This document shows, one piece after another, positions 35,399 through 46,652 of a stretch of DNA of 64,000 nt. Each line of letters begins with the position of its first letter. Position 1 is the first letter of the stretch. Under the pieces are notes generated by a model, which worked only from the letters and a program-made list of their open reading frames with translations, made no database searches and was not told the DNA's origin. A program made the translations under genes and the position numbers. Location of the stretch: NCBI GenBank assembly GCA_033032175.1, contig CM065311.1:7557190-7621189 (forward strand), in the 5' to 3' direction. This DNA is from Saturnia japonica. Taxonomy: Eukaryota; Arthropoda; Insecta; Lepidoptera; Saturniidae.

Positions 35399-36362
35399 TC
35401 TGACGTTTTGAAGGGGGTCACAATTATGTTCAAAGTTTCCGTTACATACATATATACATACTAACATTCGTATGAAGCTAATAAAAGCGTGTTAAAAAAT
35501 ATTCTCAAAAAATGATACAAAACGCAAAGAGCACAAATATCATCAGAACAGCTTAAACTGCTCCATGAATTCAAATCCATGTATTGATTTTTGTTATTCT
35601 GGATGAAATGATAATTGTTTGGTCTCTGAACCGCAGATTTCGCATTAAAACGTTAACTTTTGAATAAACGCACGTGTCTACTTTGTCGGTTATAACGAAC
35701 ACTAAACACTGTGTGACCTCTTTGAAGTAAACAAAATGCCTTTAGAGAGTAATTTCTGTGTAAAAAGGGTATTATTTACTCAAGTGTGTGGCGCAATACA
35801 GTTGAATTCAATGGTAGAATGGGTATTTATTTACGAGTCGTTACGACAAATAGCTCGGATTAATAAGATTATAGTACTTTATATTTACAAATTTGAATTT
35901 AAATGAAATCTTAATTAAACTGTTGATAGAACTAGATTTTTTTCTCAATTATTTATTTGAATTACATATGTATATAAACTAAATTTCAATTAATTAATTG
36001 AATTAATAATTATGTACTATTTCATTTTATATAAATGCATATTATGTAATGACATATAATATATGAATGTTTTGTAATAACATAATAACAATGAAATGTA
36101 CATTATAGCAAATATATTTATTATACTTTGAGAAATTCACAAAAGCTTTGTAAAACTGTAATTTCAAATTACACATGCGTAACTTAATTTTATAGGCAAA
36201 ATTTAATATTGCTTCTAAACATGTCTTTAAATGAGCTCTTCATTGTTGTGAAATATTCGTTTTAATGCTTCTCAACTGACATTTCCAACGTTTTGCATAA
36301 CGTGGCATTAAAGTTAAACTGATTGTAGTATAAGCAGCCTCGGATTTCTTTATATGTTTATA
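35399..36362. other. No recognised feature
   Basis: AT-rich, nothing identified. Confidence 0.4.
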
Positions 36363-37283
36363 CTAGCGACCCGCATCAGCTTCGCACGGGTGTAATTTAC
36401 AGAGGTGTATCTTATGTTTAAAAAGCCTGATTTTAGAGTTTATCGCTTTAATATTTATAGTTCATACCTTCATATCTGCCTCATTAGCCTACTGGTCTTA
36501 TACGCGTTATGCTCGATGTTTTCTAGGTTCGATTTCCAGGTTGAGCAAAGTGTTATTGTGTTTTTCTATGAAATTCTCAGTAGTAGGTTGGAGTGTATAG
36601 GTAGGTATAATAGGCTGCCGTACATACCCGGCGAACTGTGGGTGTACACTTCTACCTAACACTTTGGGGATACAGGCGTGATGGTATGTTATGTAACTTC
36701 ATGGCTACGAATAGTGCGCTTTGCGCAATTTATCATACGTTTTTTTATGGTAGGATTTCTTTGATCGCGAATAGTTTTGAATTCGTGATATCTTCTATGG
36801 TATTCATTTAAATTGAAAACTGTCAAGGACTATCTCAATCTACATCAAATACCCAAGTCAAATAGCAAACTTATCTGGATGAAAATTATTACTGAATTGG
36901 AGAAAATATTTTCGCAAGTAACATAATATTTTAATTATTTTGATGAAGATAAAAATGGTTACTGTGAGTCAACCTTAGGAAATTGACATATCGCATCACG
37001 GACTCTTCTCTAGGCTTCTTAAAGAACTACAATTGTTTAGAACATTCTTTTGATGTATCTCATGAGGTTTAGCCAGCGTAAGCCATGTAAGCGCCCAAAA
37101 ATCATTTTTTATGACTTGATTATAATTAATTGTATTTTTCCACTATAAAAAAACTTAATTGGAATGTATTGCACATATACACCTTCCGTAAAATCGCATT
37201 AAAATCTGTCGCGTAGTTTAAAAGATCTAAGCGTACACAGAGACAGAAAGCTGAAAACTACTCCATTTTATACTATATATAGA
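36363..37283 (-). mobile_element. Helitron family C (minus strand) with nested SINE
   Basis: The plus strand begins CTAGCGACCCGCATCAGCTT-CGCACGGG (the complement of a GC-rich 3' end and CTAG), and the minus 5' end reads TCTATATATAGTATAAAATG at 37283. 921 bp in total, of which 36476-36696 is an inserted SINE. No Rep/Hel coding seen, so non-autonomous. Confidence 0.7.
36476..36696 (+). mobile_element. tRNA-derived SINE (copy 1)
   Basis: The tRNA-like head CTGCCTCATTAGCCTACTGG (A box) and AGGTTCGATTTCCAGGTTGA (B box) is followed by a body with TATGAAATTCTCAGTAGTAG, CATACCCGGCGAACTGTGGG and GGGGATACAGGCGTGATGG. It aligns with the better copy at 56573-56835. The head would give an internal RNA polymerase III promoter. 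Diverged. Confidence 0.8.
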
Positions 37284-38440
37284 TATATACATATAGATAC
37301 ATAATCTAGGACTAGGAAAGAAAACAAGATAATAACAGATTTTAACAGAATCCCTAGAAGTTATGAGATTTTTTCAAATAAATGAAGTCACAAAAAAATT
37401 AAGTTTAGCTTTCATCATAATTTTCCCTTAGGAGATCATGAGTTCTAATCAAATTCTTAAGCGTGTTAAGATTAAGACATTACGTGTAACGCGATTTCGA
37501 TGTTATAATTTACACCGATATGTTAACATTTATTTAGAATTCTTGAATATGGTATAGACTGGTTAGGCTGTGACCAAAAGGGTTGAGCTGAGCGGACTTG
37601 TCTGTCAGCCAAGCATGGCGGTTTAATGGGTGGCGAATATCCGTTTAAATAATATGGACTTTCATATTATCATCATCCGTATCTAGATTTCTATAAGTAT
37701 AACATAAAGGTTAATTAATTTAAAAAAGCATATTAATCAATTACAATATATATTTTGTATCAGTGTTTGCATTCGTTTTTATTTATGTTTGGATACGTAT
37801 ATTCTTAAAGATATGATTTATACATGTAAATAATGATTCCATAATAAGAATTACTAATTAATTGTCTTCTGCGACCGATATTACAAACAAACAAATTTCA
37901 TACTAACATTGCAGATTCATTTGATAATACTGTATTATATTCTATAATTCCTTGAAAAAATACGAAAATAGTTTTCAATTTAAATTGCATTAAGTCAGAG
38001 ATGAAAATCTTTTGTAATAACAAACTAATGCTTCGATTACACAACTATGTTATGTAATGATCAAGTATTTTTCAGTATTGATAGAAGACTGTTTATGTAC
38101 GTCTACGATTGATTAATGGTTACTGGAAGTCGGCCCAGTTTAAATAGCAATCAATAGGTTTCTTTCATTTGCAAATTATACTTCACTCCATAATTATTTA
38201 AACAATCAAGTGTTCCTTCCTTACTTGAAATTAGAGAAAGTATACCTGGCTCTATCAATTGTGATTGTGGTATAATAGATCTACTAGATTATGAACTTTT
38301 GTATATTTTATGTATTGGAACGGAATTTTTACCGAGATCTTGATCTGCCATGTTAAGGTGTTTATATTAATTCATTAACTAGAGTTCTTTAATCTTATAT
38401 TTTATAATATTTGGTGGCATCTTTCATGATATTATGATAT
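37284..38440. other. No recognised feature
   Basis: AT-rich, nothing identified. Confidence 0.4.
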
Positions 38441-38570
38441 AGATTGGTTATTGTGCATACGTGAAGTAGATTATAAATATAAACTGCAAATATGCATTTT
38501 GAGTTGCCGCAGAAACTCCCTAGATAGTCCTAAAAAGGGTGTCACCATTTTGTTCGACCCCGCTTTGAAG
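38441..38570 (+). repeat. Solo copy of the 11486/12405 repeat
   Basis: TTGGTTATTGTGCATACGTG, AGTAGATTATAAATATAAAC, and a GTGTCACCATTTTGTTCG block match the two inverted copies at 11486-11640 and 12245-12405. Confidence 0.6.
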
Positions 38571-38989
38571 ATTAGAAAATACTACGATGGCAAAAAAATA
38601 TTTACACTGGCATGGGGATCTGCGGCGCCATAACAAGAAGATGAGGAAGTATTCGTACCATAATTATTTTTACACTCGGGTTAATATATCTTAAACTATA
38701 TAGTGATTTTCCCATAGCTTCGCTCGCGTCATAGTTATGGCATTATGGTTCCATTCTAACTGAATTGCAAAACACAAATTTTTCATAGATCTATTTTCAA
38801 AAGTGAAGGATTTGCATAGAAATTTTCATCCCCTAATCACCACCTTAGAGGTTAAGTTTCCAAAAATCCTTTTTTACTGCACACCTATTGTGTAAAAGGA
38901 ACTCGCATGCAAATTTTCACGGTCCTAGCCTTAGTAGTTTAGGTTGTGCGTTGATATATCAGTCAGTTATACTTTTATTTTTATATATA

Positions 38990-39696
38990 TCTATACTATT
39001 ACTATATAATATAATAAAGCGGAAAAGTTTTTTTATTTGTTAGTTTAAACACGCTAATCAATGGAACTACCAGTCGGATACGAAAAATTCTTTTTGTATA
39101 TAATAGCCAGTCTCTCGAGGAATAGTATAGGCTATTTAAGATTAAGCTAAAACTCTCAGATAGTCCTAAATATTGATTTTTGGTACTTAGTGGGAAGGTG
39201 AGGCCTTCCCGAAATGCGTACGTACGCTGACATAATGGTTAGTGATAGGTAAATACAATGTTCTACAAAAATATTGCTCATTAGAATATCTTCAAAACTG
39301 AGCGATAGCATAAATCTATCTCTTATAGATAAGCCACAATAAGGTAATTTGCAATATTTTTTTTGTTGAAGATTAAAAATTAATTTATGAGCAATATTTT
39401 TAAGCATGAAATATTAATCCTTACGAACAAAACATACTTCTTCATAAAGACAATTTAATGAAGATAAACTTTGTCTTTTACAGCGTGTTATTTGGACGCA
39501 TAGTTTCAGAGATAATACAAAATTAAAATAATTAAACACAGCTCTGGTATAATGTCTATAGTAGTATTGGCGCGAAAGAGCTATGCGATGCCATCTCGCC
39601 ACCCGATAAAAATATTGTCTATACTGAAGTATTATAAATCATCAATCAGTGATTTCTTCTAAATTATATGCCAGTGAAACCGCGGGGTGTAGCTAG
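38990..39696 (+). mobile_element. Helitron family B, long copy (707 bp)
   Basis: Starts TCTATACTATTACTATATAA, then AATAAAGCGGAAAAG and ACACGCTAATCAATGGAACT, and ends GTGAAACCGCGGGGTGTAG-CTAG, between A (38989) and T (39697). The centre (about 39180-39640) is unlike the other family-B copies and carries minus-strand open frames of 83 and 62 codons with no motif. Confidence 0.78.
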
Positions 39697-40344
39697 TAGA
39701 ATATAAAAATCTTGTGTGTGTCTGTTAGTGATCTGAACGACTTGATCGATTGAGCTCATATTTACGCAATATTTTTGTTGTATCGAGACGATGGATTAAA
39801 TATATGTTAGGCTCCGATAGGTTGCGCTGTGAAACTAATGACTACCGGAAAGAGCAAAATAACGTCTGCAAGACCAGCTAGTTATTCTTATACCTAATAT
39901 AAGTGCAGAATCAAAATTGAATTTCTCTTACCTCCTTTATTTACTGAATAAACATATTCTAATAAATCGAAACAATTTCAAGGACTTTATGAGGTTATCT
40001 ACCCGTTCGTTAAGTCCCAATTTTATGTAATAAATTCTCCGCCATAAAAAGAGCTTTGCAGTATTTCACTGAAATATCGATTTGTGTGACTTTATTCATT
40101 TTATTTACATATTGGGGCATTTGGGGCCTAAGCCGTGCTTTTATATAATATATTTCATTTATTTACAAATATGCTTTCGTTTTTAAATATTTTGGCTTTG
40201 GAAATAATAGTTATGTTAACTATGTTTCTTATACATTGAGTATTAAATAGATGTTATCATAGATTTATTACTGAATCTATAGATGTTATAATTATTTAGT
40301 TACTTATTAAATACATATATTGTTATAGTTATTATTTGAAATAA

Positions 40345-40440
40345 TCAAAGCTCTTTTTGGTAGCGCATTTGGACATATTCGGAAAGACATTAGTTCAAAT
40401 CCTAGACTTAGAACTTTCGGTGAAGGAAACCATATGATCT
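40345..40440 (+). mobile_element. tRNA-like SINE head, second family
   Basis: GGTAGCGCATTTGG and TTAGTTCAAATCCTAG are A- and B-box-like at tRNA spacing, followed by GAACTTTCGGTGAAGGAAA. The same arrangement occurs on the minus strand at 4500-4612. Confidence 0.55.
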
Positions 40441-40589
40441 AACCATAGCGTCATAGTAGAGCATTTTTAGTGTTTGTGGGTTTAGTTACTATCATCAAGT
40501 TATTAATTAAGTTATCTGTCAACAAGTGGGTACATATCGTTGAAATCATTTCTGCTTCCCAATATTTTTTCTTACGTAGTTACCGTATT

Positions 40590-40690
40590 CCTTTGTATAC
40601 GTGTATCTTAAGACACATCAACACACTCAGACAGATATACAAAAGCATTCTTCAAGCGTTCTTGGTTTCCTCACGATGTGTTTATTAATC
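40590..40690 (-). repeat. SINE/LINE 3' fragment
   Basis: TTCAAGCGTTCTTGGTTTCC-TCACGATG matches TTTACAAGCGTTAAGGTTTC-CTCACTA at 45600-45640. On the minus strand this is the CATCGTGAGGAAACC word common in lepidopteran retroelement 3' parts. Confidence 0.5.
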
Positions 40691-40867
40691 GTCTGCTGAT
40701 AGTGTTACCAATTAAAATTAGTAAATGTACGCGAATTCATAAAAATTCGTTGCTACTTGTCGAACCTTGAACTATCTGACATCAAATCGACATTCGATGG
40801 TCTATGTAATTCTTTTTAATCATTTTCATGCAAAATTTTATCATCTTGATGCTAGAATACATTTTTT

Positions 40868-41055
40868 ATGGCCACAATCTCACCATATATTAAATGACGA
40901 TGTGGTCGAAGATGGTGACATTTGAAGCCTAGTGGAGGAACTGGCTCTCAAGTGCAGATGCCGAAACACACCTACAGGTGCTCGGTGACAGATTTTTAAA
41001 CTTGAGGGTGGTAGCTTGCGAGGCGGATATTAGAAAATTATCTACCACCATGCTA
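40868..41055 (+). repeat. Dispersed repeat D, copy 4 (most complete)
   Basis: Runs from TGGCCACAATCTCACC through GACGATGTGGTCGAAGATGG, CTCAAGTGCAGATGCCGAAA and CAGGTGCTCGGTGACAG to a TCTACCACCATGC end. It gives the reference for the family length, about 190 bp. Confidence 0.7.
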
Positions 41056-41789
41056 TGCTATTATCATTATAACACCATAGAGAAGGAAAACATAAAGCTA
41101 TATACTGATTTCTAGGATTTTGATAAATGCCGTAGCATCCATTTGGAAGAGAGCTTAGCACAGTGCAACGAAATATTTATGGGTTGGTTGGTTAAACATA
41201 GAAAGCGACGTTCTTGTGCAAAAAATTCTAATCACGTCTAAGTGATTTCGAATTTATACCGCAGTTGGGCATGCTTATAATCCATTTGTTACGGGTCGCG
41301 TTAGAAAGTCCATTGATTTTTAATCTAATCAAACTATACAAATAAAAACCCGCTTGTTATGAAAGTGAGATTTAATTGTGAGAAAATTTACCATTTTTTG
41401 TACAACAAGTTTCGGTCACTTACGAAAAAAATGACATTTAAATTTGTTTACAAAATGTAAATTTTATAAAGAAATGAACGTTGACTACGGAATGTGGTGC
41501 AGAGTGAGAGGCGCCGTTCAAGGTTTTGGTGGGATCTTGAACTGTAATATCGACTCCCACCGCCTAAAACACTAAAATCAAATGAATATAATATTTATTT
41601 AAGAAAATTCTAGAAATCCTTTTCATGTAGGTAATATATTATAGGTAGGTAGGTAGGATATTATATAACGGGATTTGTTTGTAAACCTCACCATTAAAGA
41701 GTCTACATATACAGTCTAAGTTAAGTTTTCCAACGAAATCCTCATTTGTTTTCAAGTACCAATGCAACTCGGCTGAATCAACATTCTCG
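41056..41789. other. No recognised feature
   Basis: AT-rich, with a short GGTAGGTAGGTAGG run at 41643-41657. Confidence 0.4.
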
Positions 41790-42015
41790 GTTTAAAATAC
41801 GAATTGGTCTCTACCAAGCGGAGCGCCGCGTTAAGGCGCGGTTTACCAGGGCGTGATGCCGGGAGCAAATACGAACCGACCCTCGCGGTGAAACCGGCCA
41901 GCTACAAATAATTCCTTTCGTACACGCTCTATTTGTCGTGCATCTCGCTTTACAGTGGCCAGCCGAGTACTATCCGATGTTATTGCATGCACAGGGGAGC
42001 CTGTTGGTGTACTGG
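41790..42015. promoter_or_regulatory. GC-balanced non-repeat island 1 (candidate regulatory element)
   Basis: Composition switches from AT-rich to CpG-containing (GCGCCGCGTTAAGGCGCGGT, GCGTGATGCCGGGAGC, CCGGCCAGC) for about 225 bp. There is no open frame of note, no repeat partner in the window and no transposon termini. Candidate conserved non-coding or promoter sequence; that function is inferred from composition only. Confidence 0.3.
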
Positions 42016-42069
42016 CTTAATCTAAGAACGCATGTCTAAGACAAATTGCTATTTTCATTTTTCATAAAT

Positions 42070-42325
42070 CCATACTAATACATATTATAAATGCAAAATT
42101 ATAATATATTATGAATTTTCATATCCCCCATTTTGATAAATTATAGGTACCATACAACTTTATTTCACTCCTTCAAGTTTTATTTTGACGACAATTAATA
42201 TGTCCTTCTCCAAGATCCACTCTATCTCTGTACCAAAATTTATCGAAATTGGTTCAGCGGTCTAGGCGTGAAAACGAAACAAACAGACAGACAGAGTTAC
42301 TTTCGCATTTATAATATTACCATGG
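42070..42325. mobile_element. Short element with inverted ends
   Basis: The left end CCATACTAATACATATTATA-AATGC and the complement of the right end (CCATGGTAATATTATAAATG-CGAAAG) are inverted repeats. The interior has TCAGCGGTCTAGGCGTGAAA and ACAGACAGACAGAG, a pattern very common in Lepidoptera. Non-coding. Confidence 0.65.
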
Positions 42326-42705
42326 ATTTATAATTTATGTATATAAATATTTTTTTTCTTTTTTTTAATAGGATGATTGTTAATTCCACGATTATTTTGT
42401 TTTGGATTTACTTTGTGTAGCTTATTCACATGCTTTAAAAAATTATTATACTAGGTATGTAATGTGTACAAAAATAATTAAATCTTGAGTATGAGCTAAG
42501 CAATTGCTTTTGCTACAATTAATTTTATTAAGGGATTCAAAGTGTAAAAAGCTGTCATATATGACTGTACTCTTGCATTGTAAGCATCGTACTTTTAACG
42601 ACAGGAATTATCTGTCTCTTTAAGTTATAGTGATTGTTCCTCGTAACAAGAAATCGTTATTTTCAACAGTGTATGTTTTAAATATTTAATGTCGGTATTT
42701 TATTG
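42326..42705. other. No recognised feature
   Basis: AT-rich, nothing identified. Confidence 0.4.
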
Positions 42706-42707
42706 AT

Positions 42708-42905
42708 GAAATTGTGCATTGCGCATACGTTGTGTATATGCAAATGACGCATTGTGCGCGCCATTTGATTCAGTCCGCGGTGCAGTCGCAATCAGTCGCA
42801 TTGACACGTCCGTGTCCCACCGTTCATTGCCGCTGTCATCTTTCACGTCTTGACTACATTTTTCATCCTGTGACATCCGCTCTGTTAGTGTACGCGCACC
42901 AGGAA
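42708..42905. promoter_or_regulatory. GC-balanced island 2, initiator-like words
   Basis: About 200 bp of CpG-containing sequence with an octamer-like TATGCAAATGACGC, paired TGCGCATA and TTGTGCGCGCC words, and three CAGTC words (GATTCAGTCCGCGG, GCAGTCGC, ATCAGTCGCATTG) resembling the arthropod initiator TCAGT. Frames of 67 and 75 codons on the two strands overlap and show no motif, so a promoter or enhancer is more likely than a protein. No gene is visible within 5 kb on either side. Confidence 0.3.
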
Positions 42906-43650
42906 ATATATTCTTAAACCTAATCAATATTTATTTATTTATTATTGGTTAATAATATAACAAAGCATCACACAATTTTAACAAAAACTATTATATGAAA
43001 TTAAAATGTCGTTATATTTAAAATTGATCTCAGCATTCACGAAAATAATAAAACATTAGAAATAAATTTAACTATGTGAATTTCAAATAACAAAAAATAA
43101 AAAGATTTAACATAAACTTAAATAATAATAGTAATAAGAAAAAGTTATAATAATAATAGGCGAAACTGACGCTCGCATAACAACTAAAACGGAGTAATAT
43201 CCAACATAACATACTTTTTGCGGAAATAATGAACTATTACACGTTTTGTAATAAGATTACATTTTGTAATAACTATAGTCGGTCAAAAAGAACAAAATAA
43301 TAAAGGTTACAAGTTTCATTTTTATTTACCCGACTAATTGACTAATTTACCTGACTAATTTATTAGAGACTCTATTGATAATTTAAATGATTTTGCTCGT
43401 TACTTACGATGATATTATTGAAATAAGCACAAACACATTAGTAAAAGCTGCTGGACGACCAAGGCTTCACGCTGGGATTCACTTAACAACTGGGGGCAAC
43501 GAATTGCATATTCTACAGTAGAGTTTATATACTACTAATCTATATCAATATCACAAAGTTTCAAGCCCGTTGAAGCTGCCAAAGATAGGGTCCTTAATTA
43601 ACAGCTAGGAGTAACTTATTAGTTAACGGATAAATTCAGTTCGAAAAATC
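42906..43650. other. No recognised feature
   Basis: AT-rich, nothing identified. Confidence 0.4.
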
Positions 43651-44455
43651 ACAAAGCTCAAGAGATTGTTTGTTTGAATTAGCTAAACTCTGAAACCTCC
43701 AGACAGATTTGAACATTTTTTTTGCATTTTGTAGTCTATTTATTGAGGAGGGTTTATAGGTTATATAACTTCACACTACGACTCTATGGAGTGGAATAGT
43801 AATCATAAACGCCAAGCAATCTGGAATGCTGTAGGGAAGGGAACTGGGTCAAATAAATTTAACACGCGTGAAATCGTAAGGGGACGTTCAAGTATTACGT
43901 AACGCAATTTTTGAAAATTTTTGACCCTCCCTTCCCCTATGTAACGTGCCGTAACATGTTTCTGTATAACCCACGCCCGCGCCCTCCTTAAACGTTACGT
44001 AACATCCAAGACAGCATGAGAGCTTTTATAGGCCAAGAACAGCTAATGATGCAAATTTCCCTGTTTTGAGGACATTACAGCATGAACTCACTTTAACAAC
44101 ACTGACTACAGCAACGTGCTTCTGCATACACATTAACGAATACTGACAAAGGAAAAAAATAAAATGACTTACAATACAGTCGCAGGATTCCCCGTAAAAC
44201 ATAAACGAAGAGGGTTGCTAACTTGGGAGAACAAAATAAGAATGAGGTAAAATACAATCTTGGGAAATACGAACTTGGGAAATTTTAATTGGCTAGTTTT
44301 TATTTTAATAAATAAAAAAGTTTTGTAGTACGTAACGCGTTGTTCGATACCCCCTCACGCCCTTGTAATGCATCGTAACGTTTTACAAGTTCCCCCCTCC
44401 CCCAAATTGCGTTACGTAATACTTGAACGCCCTCTAAGTCACAACAATAATAAGG
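43651..44455 (+). mobile_element. Helitron family B, copy 3, interrupted by a MITE
   Basis: Family-B text CAAAGCTCAAGAGATTGTTT, GGAGGGTTTATAGGTTATAT, GGAGTGGAATAGTAATCATA and GCGTGAAATCGTAA runs to 43879, then resumes after the MITE with TAAGTCACAAC. Comparison with GATGAAACCGTAAAGCACAG at 59531 shows the MITE entered the TAA just before the 3' hairpin. The terminal CTAG is degraded. Confidence 0.7.
43880..44434. mobile_element. TIR MITE sharing end structure with the 49977 element
   Basis: 555 bp. Inverted ends share CGTTCAAGTATTACGTAACG then CAATTT, beginning GGGGA on the left and GAGGG on the right. TAA flanks on both sides (43877-43879, 44435-44437). Inside each end is a pyrimidine-rich stretch (GACCCTCCCTTCCCCTATG; CCCCCCTCCCCC). 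A second, internal pair reading TAACGTTTTA/GTAACGTGCC is near each end. No coding capacity. The TIR layout parallels GGGGCCATCCATAAATTACG at 49977. Confidence 0.82.
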
Positions 44456-44689
44456 ATTTTTGATTACAAATAATATTTTATAAACAGTAAAGTATATTTA
44501 GCGTTTAAAAACTGTTCGATAGTCAGGATAGAGTACTAATGAAAAAGGGATGTTAAAATTAATATAAGAAATGTACATTTGATGACTGTAACTAGTTAAA
44601 TATAAAAGTTAGCAAGTGGAAATCACTACGGTTAGAGTTTTTAATCACAGCAACTCGAGTAACGCAACGATTGTGATTCAAATAATGAA

Positions 44690-44830
44690 TTGCCGATCGA
44701 TTGGTTGCACTTGCTTGCAAAATCTATTCGCGTCGTATCAGCCAATAACGAAGTTAACCAGCCTCCCTGAAGCCGAACTGGATCGCGTCGTGACTCGGGA
44801 TGCCTTCGGGAGCGTTCACGGGTGAATTAT
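44690..44830. promoter_or_regulatory. GC-balanced island 3 (candidate regulatory element)
   Basis: About 140 bp with CCGATCGATTGGTTGCACTT, ATTCGCGTCGTATCAGCC and CGGGATGCCTTCGGGAGCG in otherwise AT-rich DNA. A 69-codon frame crosses it (44616-44825, ending RVVTRDAFGSVHG) but begins in AT-rich sequence and shows no family motif. Regulatory or coding status is undecided. Confidence 0.25.
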
Positions 44831-45439
44831 CTTTCAAAATGGGCGAAATAAATTATCCTTAATGGTTTTATTGCTATGAATTATTGTTTGATTCGGAATA
44901 TTTTGATATTTAAATCGGAATAAAATCTAATAAAAAAATATATTTACGCATTTATTCAATATCGTATGTAATCATATTAGAGTTAGAAAACGAAAAAGGA
45001 AAGCAATCGTTGAAATGTAGACGCGATAAAAGTGCTTTTATCGAGGATTTTACGATTCTTTTCGCACTATCCTAGCTATAAGCGACGAATCAGATGGAGT
45101 GTGAGACCGCGGGTGGCATAGCAAAAATAACTCTATTTACTACATCCCACATAAAGTTCCACCTACGATATTGCCCCACTGGCAAACGATAAAAGTTACA
45201 TGATTCGATGTTTCTAATTTGGAATATCACTTTCATACATTTCTATTTAGGATTATTGGTCACAATATACAAGTAAACAGATGAATGACTTATTTGGGTT
45301 GGTTGATATAGTTATAATTGGTACTATTTTATTTTGTGACTTTATGTATGGACGAGTAGCTTAGAAAAGAAACTCTATCATAACTTCGGATGACTTGAAT
45401 TAGATTTGCGGCGTGGTGCCACTAAGCAGTACCTACAAC
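44831..45439. other. No recognised feature
   Basis: AT-rich, nothing identified. Confidence 0.4.
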
Positions 45440-45650
45440 TTATAATAAAAATTGTTAATAATACCAGCATGTATACCACAGCTGAGCAATGAGCCCCTTT
45501 CCCGAGGCAAGGCACCACGCCAGACCACGATACATTCGCAATTTCAAACGACGAGAAATCAACAGTTCTAATAATTTTCCTACATACAGTGATGGTTATA
45601 GAAGAACATTTTACAAGCGTTAAGGTTTCCTCACTATTTTTTCCTTCACC
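45440..45650 (-). repeat. SINE/LINE-like fragment (minus strand)
   Basis: On the minus strand: GACGGTGAAGGAAAAAATAG-TGAGGAAACC, then GTGGTCTGGCGTGGTGCC and GGGGCTCATTGCTCAGC. The GTGAAGGAAA/GAGGAAACC pair is the usual lepidopteran retroelement 3' signature and is shared in part with 40590-40690. The 118-codon frame crossing it is not a host gene. Confidence 0.5.
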
Positions 45651-46340
45651 GTCAGCCCTATCCAAATTAATTGAGTAATTATGTACAAAAAACCCCAAAA
45701 AAATTCTAAACCACTTGACCAGCATCCATGTCACACTACTACTTGCAATAACGTAATTGATAATAATACACTTCTTATGTTATACAGACATACTAGGGGC
45801 TTTTTCAGTACTAAGCTGCAATGTAATTCAAAACAGTGCTGTACTCTTTGATTACAAATATATACATCGTATATAATCAAAGGTTGTACTATAATCACGA
45901 TATTAGTAAGTAAATAAGTGATAATTGAGAGAATTATATTTCTTTTTATTCAGTATAGAAAATACACAGAAGGGAAACGATGCACTTATTTGACCGAAAG
46001 GTTCAAGTTAACCATAAACTATCAAAGTTACGGAGCGCTCCGCTTTTCAAAGAACGACGAAAGCTAGCGGTAAACCATGTGAACTGGCTATTGGGGTGAC
46101 ACTGAAGTATTTCCAGAATACGATAAAATAAGTCTGCAACGGACTCTTGACTAAAGCCTTTTTATTAGCCGTTTTATAGAAGGTAAAATTTAATAGAATT
46201 TCATTCGATGAAAATGATAAAACGTTTTGTTTATTGATAATATTTTTGTAAAAGAGTTTTATTTTGAGTTAAATATTTTATCTCTTTGAAGATTTCTCTC
46301 CACTTGGAACAGCCTGACTGGTGAAATACCTTCACCATAC
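45651..46340. other. No recognised feature
   Basis: AT-rich, nothing identified. Confidence 0.4.
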
Positions 46341-46440
46341 AAAAGATCGCAACCAAATAACCTGTGTTGTCTTCCTGGGGGTTTCCAGAGCTCCTTGTGG
46401 GAAAGGGAGGTACAAGGTCGGTAACGCGCTACTGAAAATA
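46341..46440 (+). repeat. Dispersed retroelement-type 3' tail (copy 2)
   Basis: AAGATCGCAACCAAATAACC, CCAGAGCTCCTTGTGGGA and GGTCGGTAACGCGCTACTG match the left two thirds of 780-965. Confidence 0.55.
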
Positions 46441-46476
46441 AGAAATTGGTATATACTTATTCATTTATTGTCAATT

Positions 46477-46652
46477 TATTAACCAACTTCAAAAAAAGAA
46501 GGAGGATATCAATTTCTTCTTTGTTTATGAGTCGATTTGGATGATTCTTTTTTTCATTGGATAAGGGATACCTCACGAGTGGTCCCATTTTAATTTCATT
46601 GGCACTGGACTTTCGACTTTCAATATACACCAGGGAACTTTTCAAAACCATT
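46477..46652 (+). mobile_element. ACCGACTT-type dispersed element (E3)
   Basis: TTAACCAACTTCAAAAAAAG, TTTATGAGTCGATTTGGATG and GGCACTGGACTTTCGACTTT align with E1 (22594) and E2 (25262). Confidence 0.62.

Noticed and set aside
42700..42927. 75- and 67-codon frames on opposite strands as a gene
   Set aside because: Mutually antisense frames in a CpG-containing island, no motif; open because of composition.
45378..45734. 118-codon minus-strand frame
   Set aside because: Overlaps a retroelement 3' fragment with the GTGAAGGAAA/GAGGAAACC signature; no protein family recognised.
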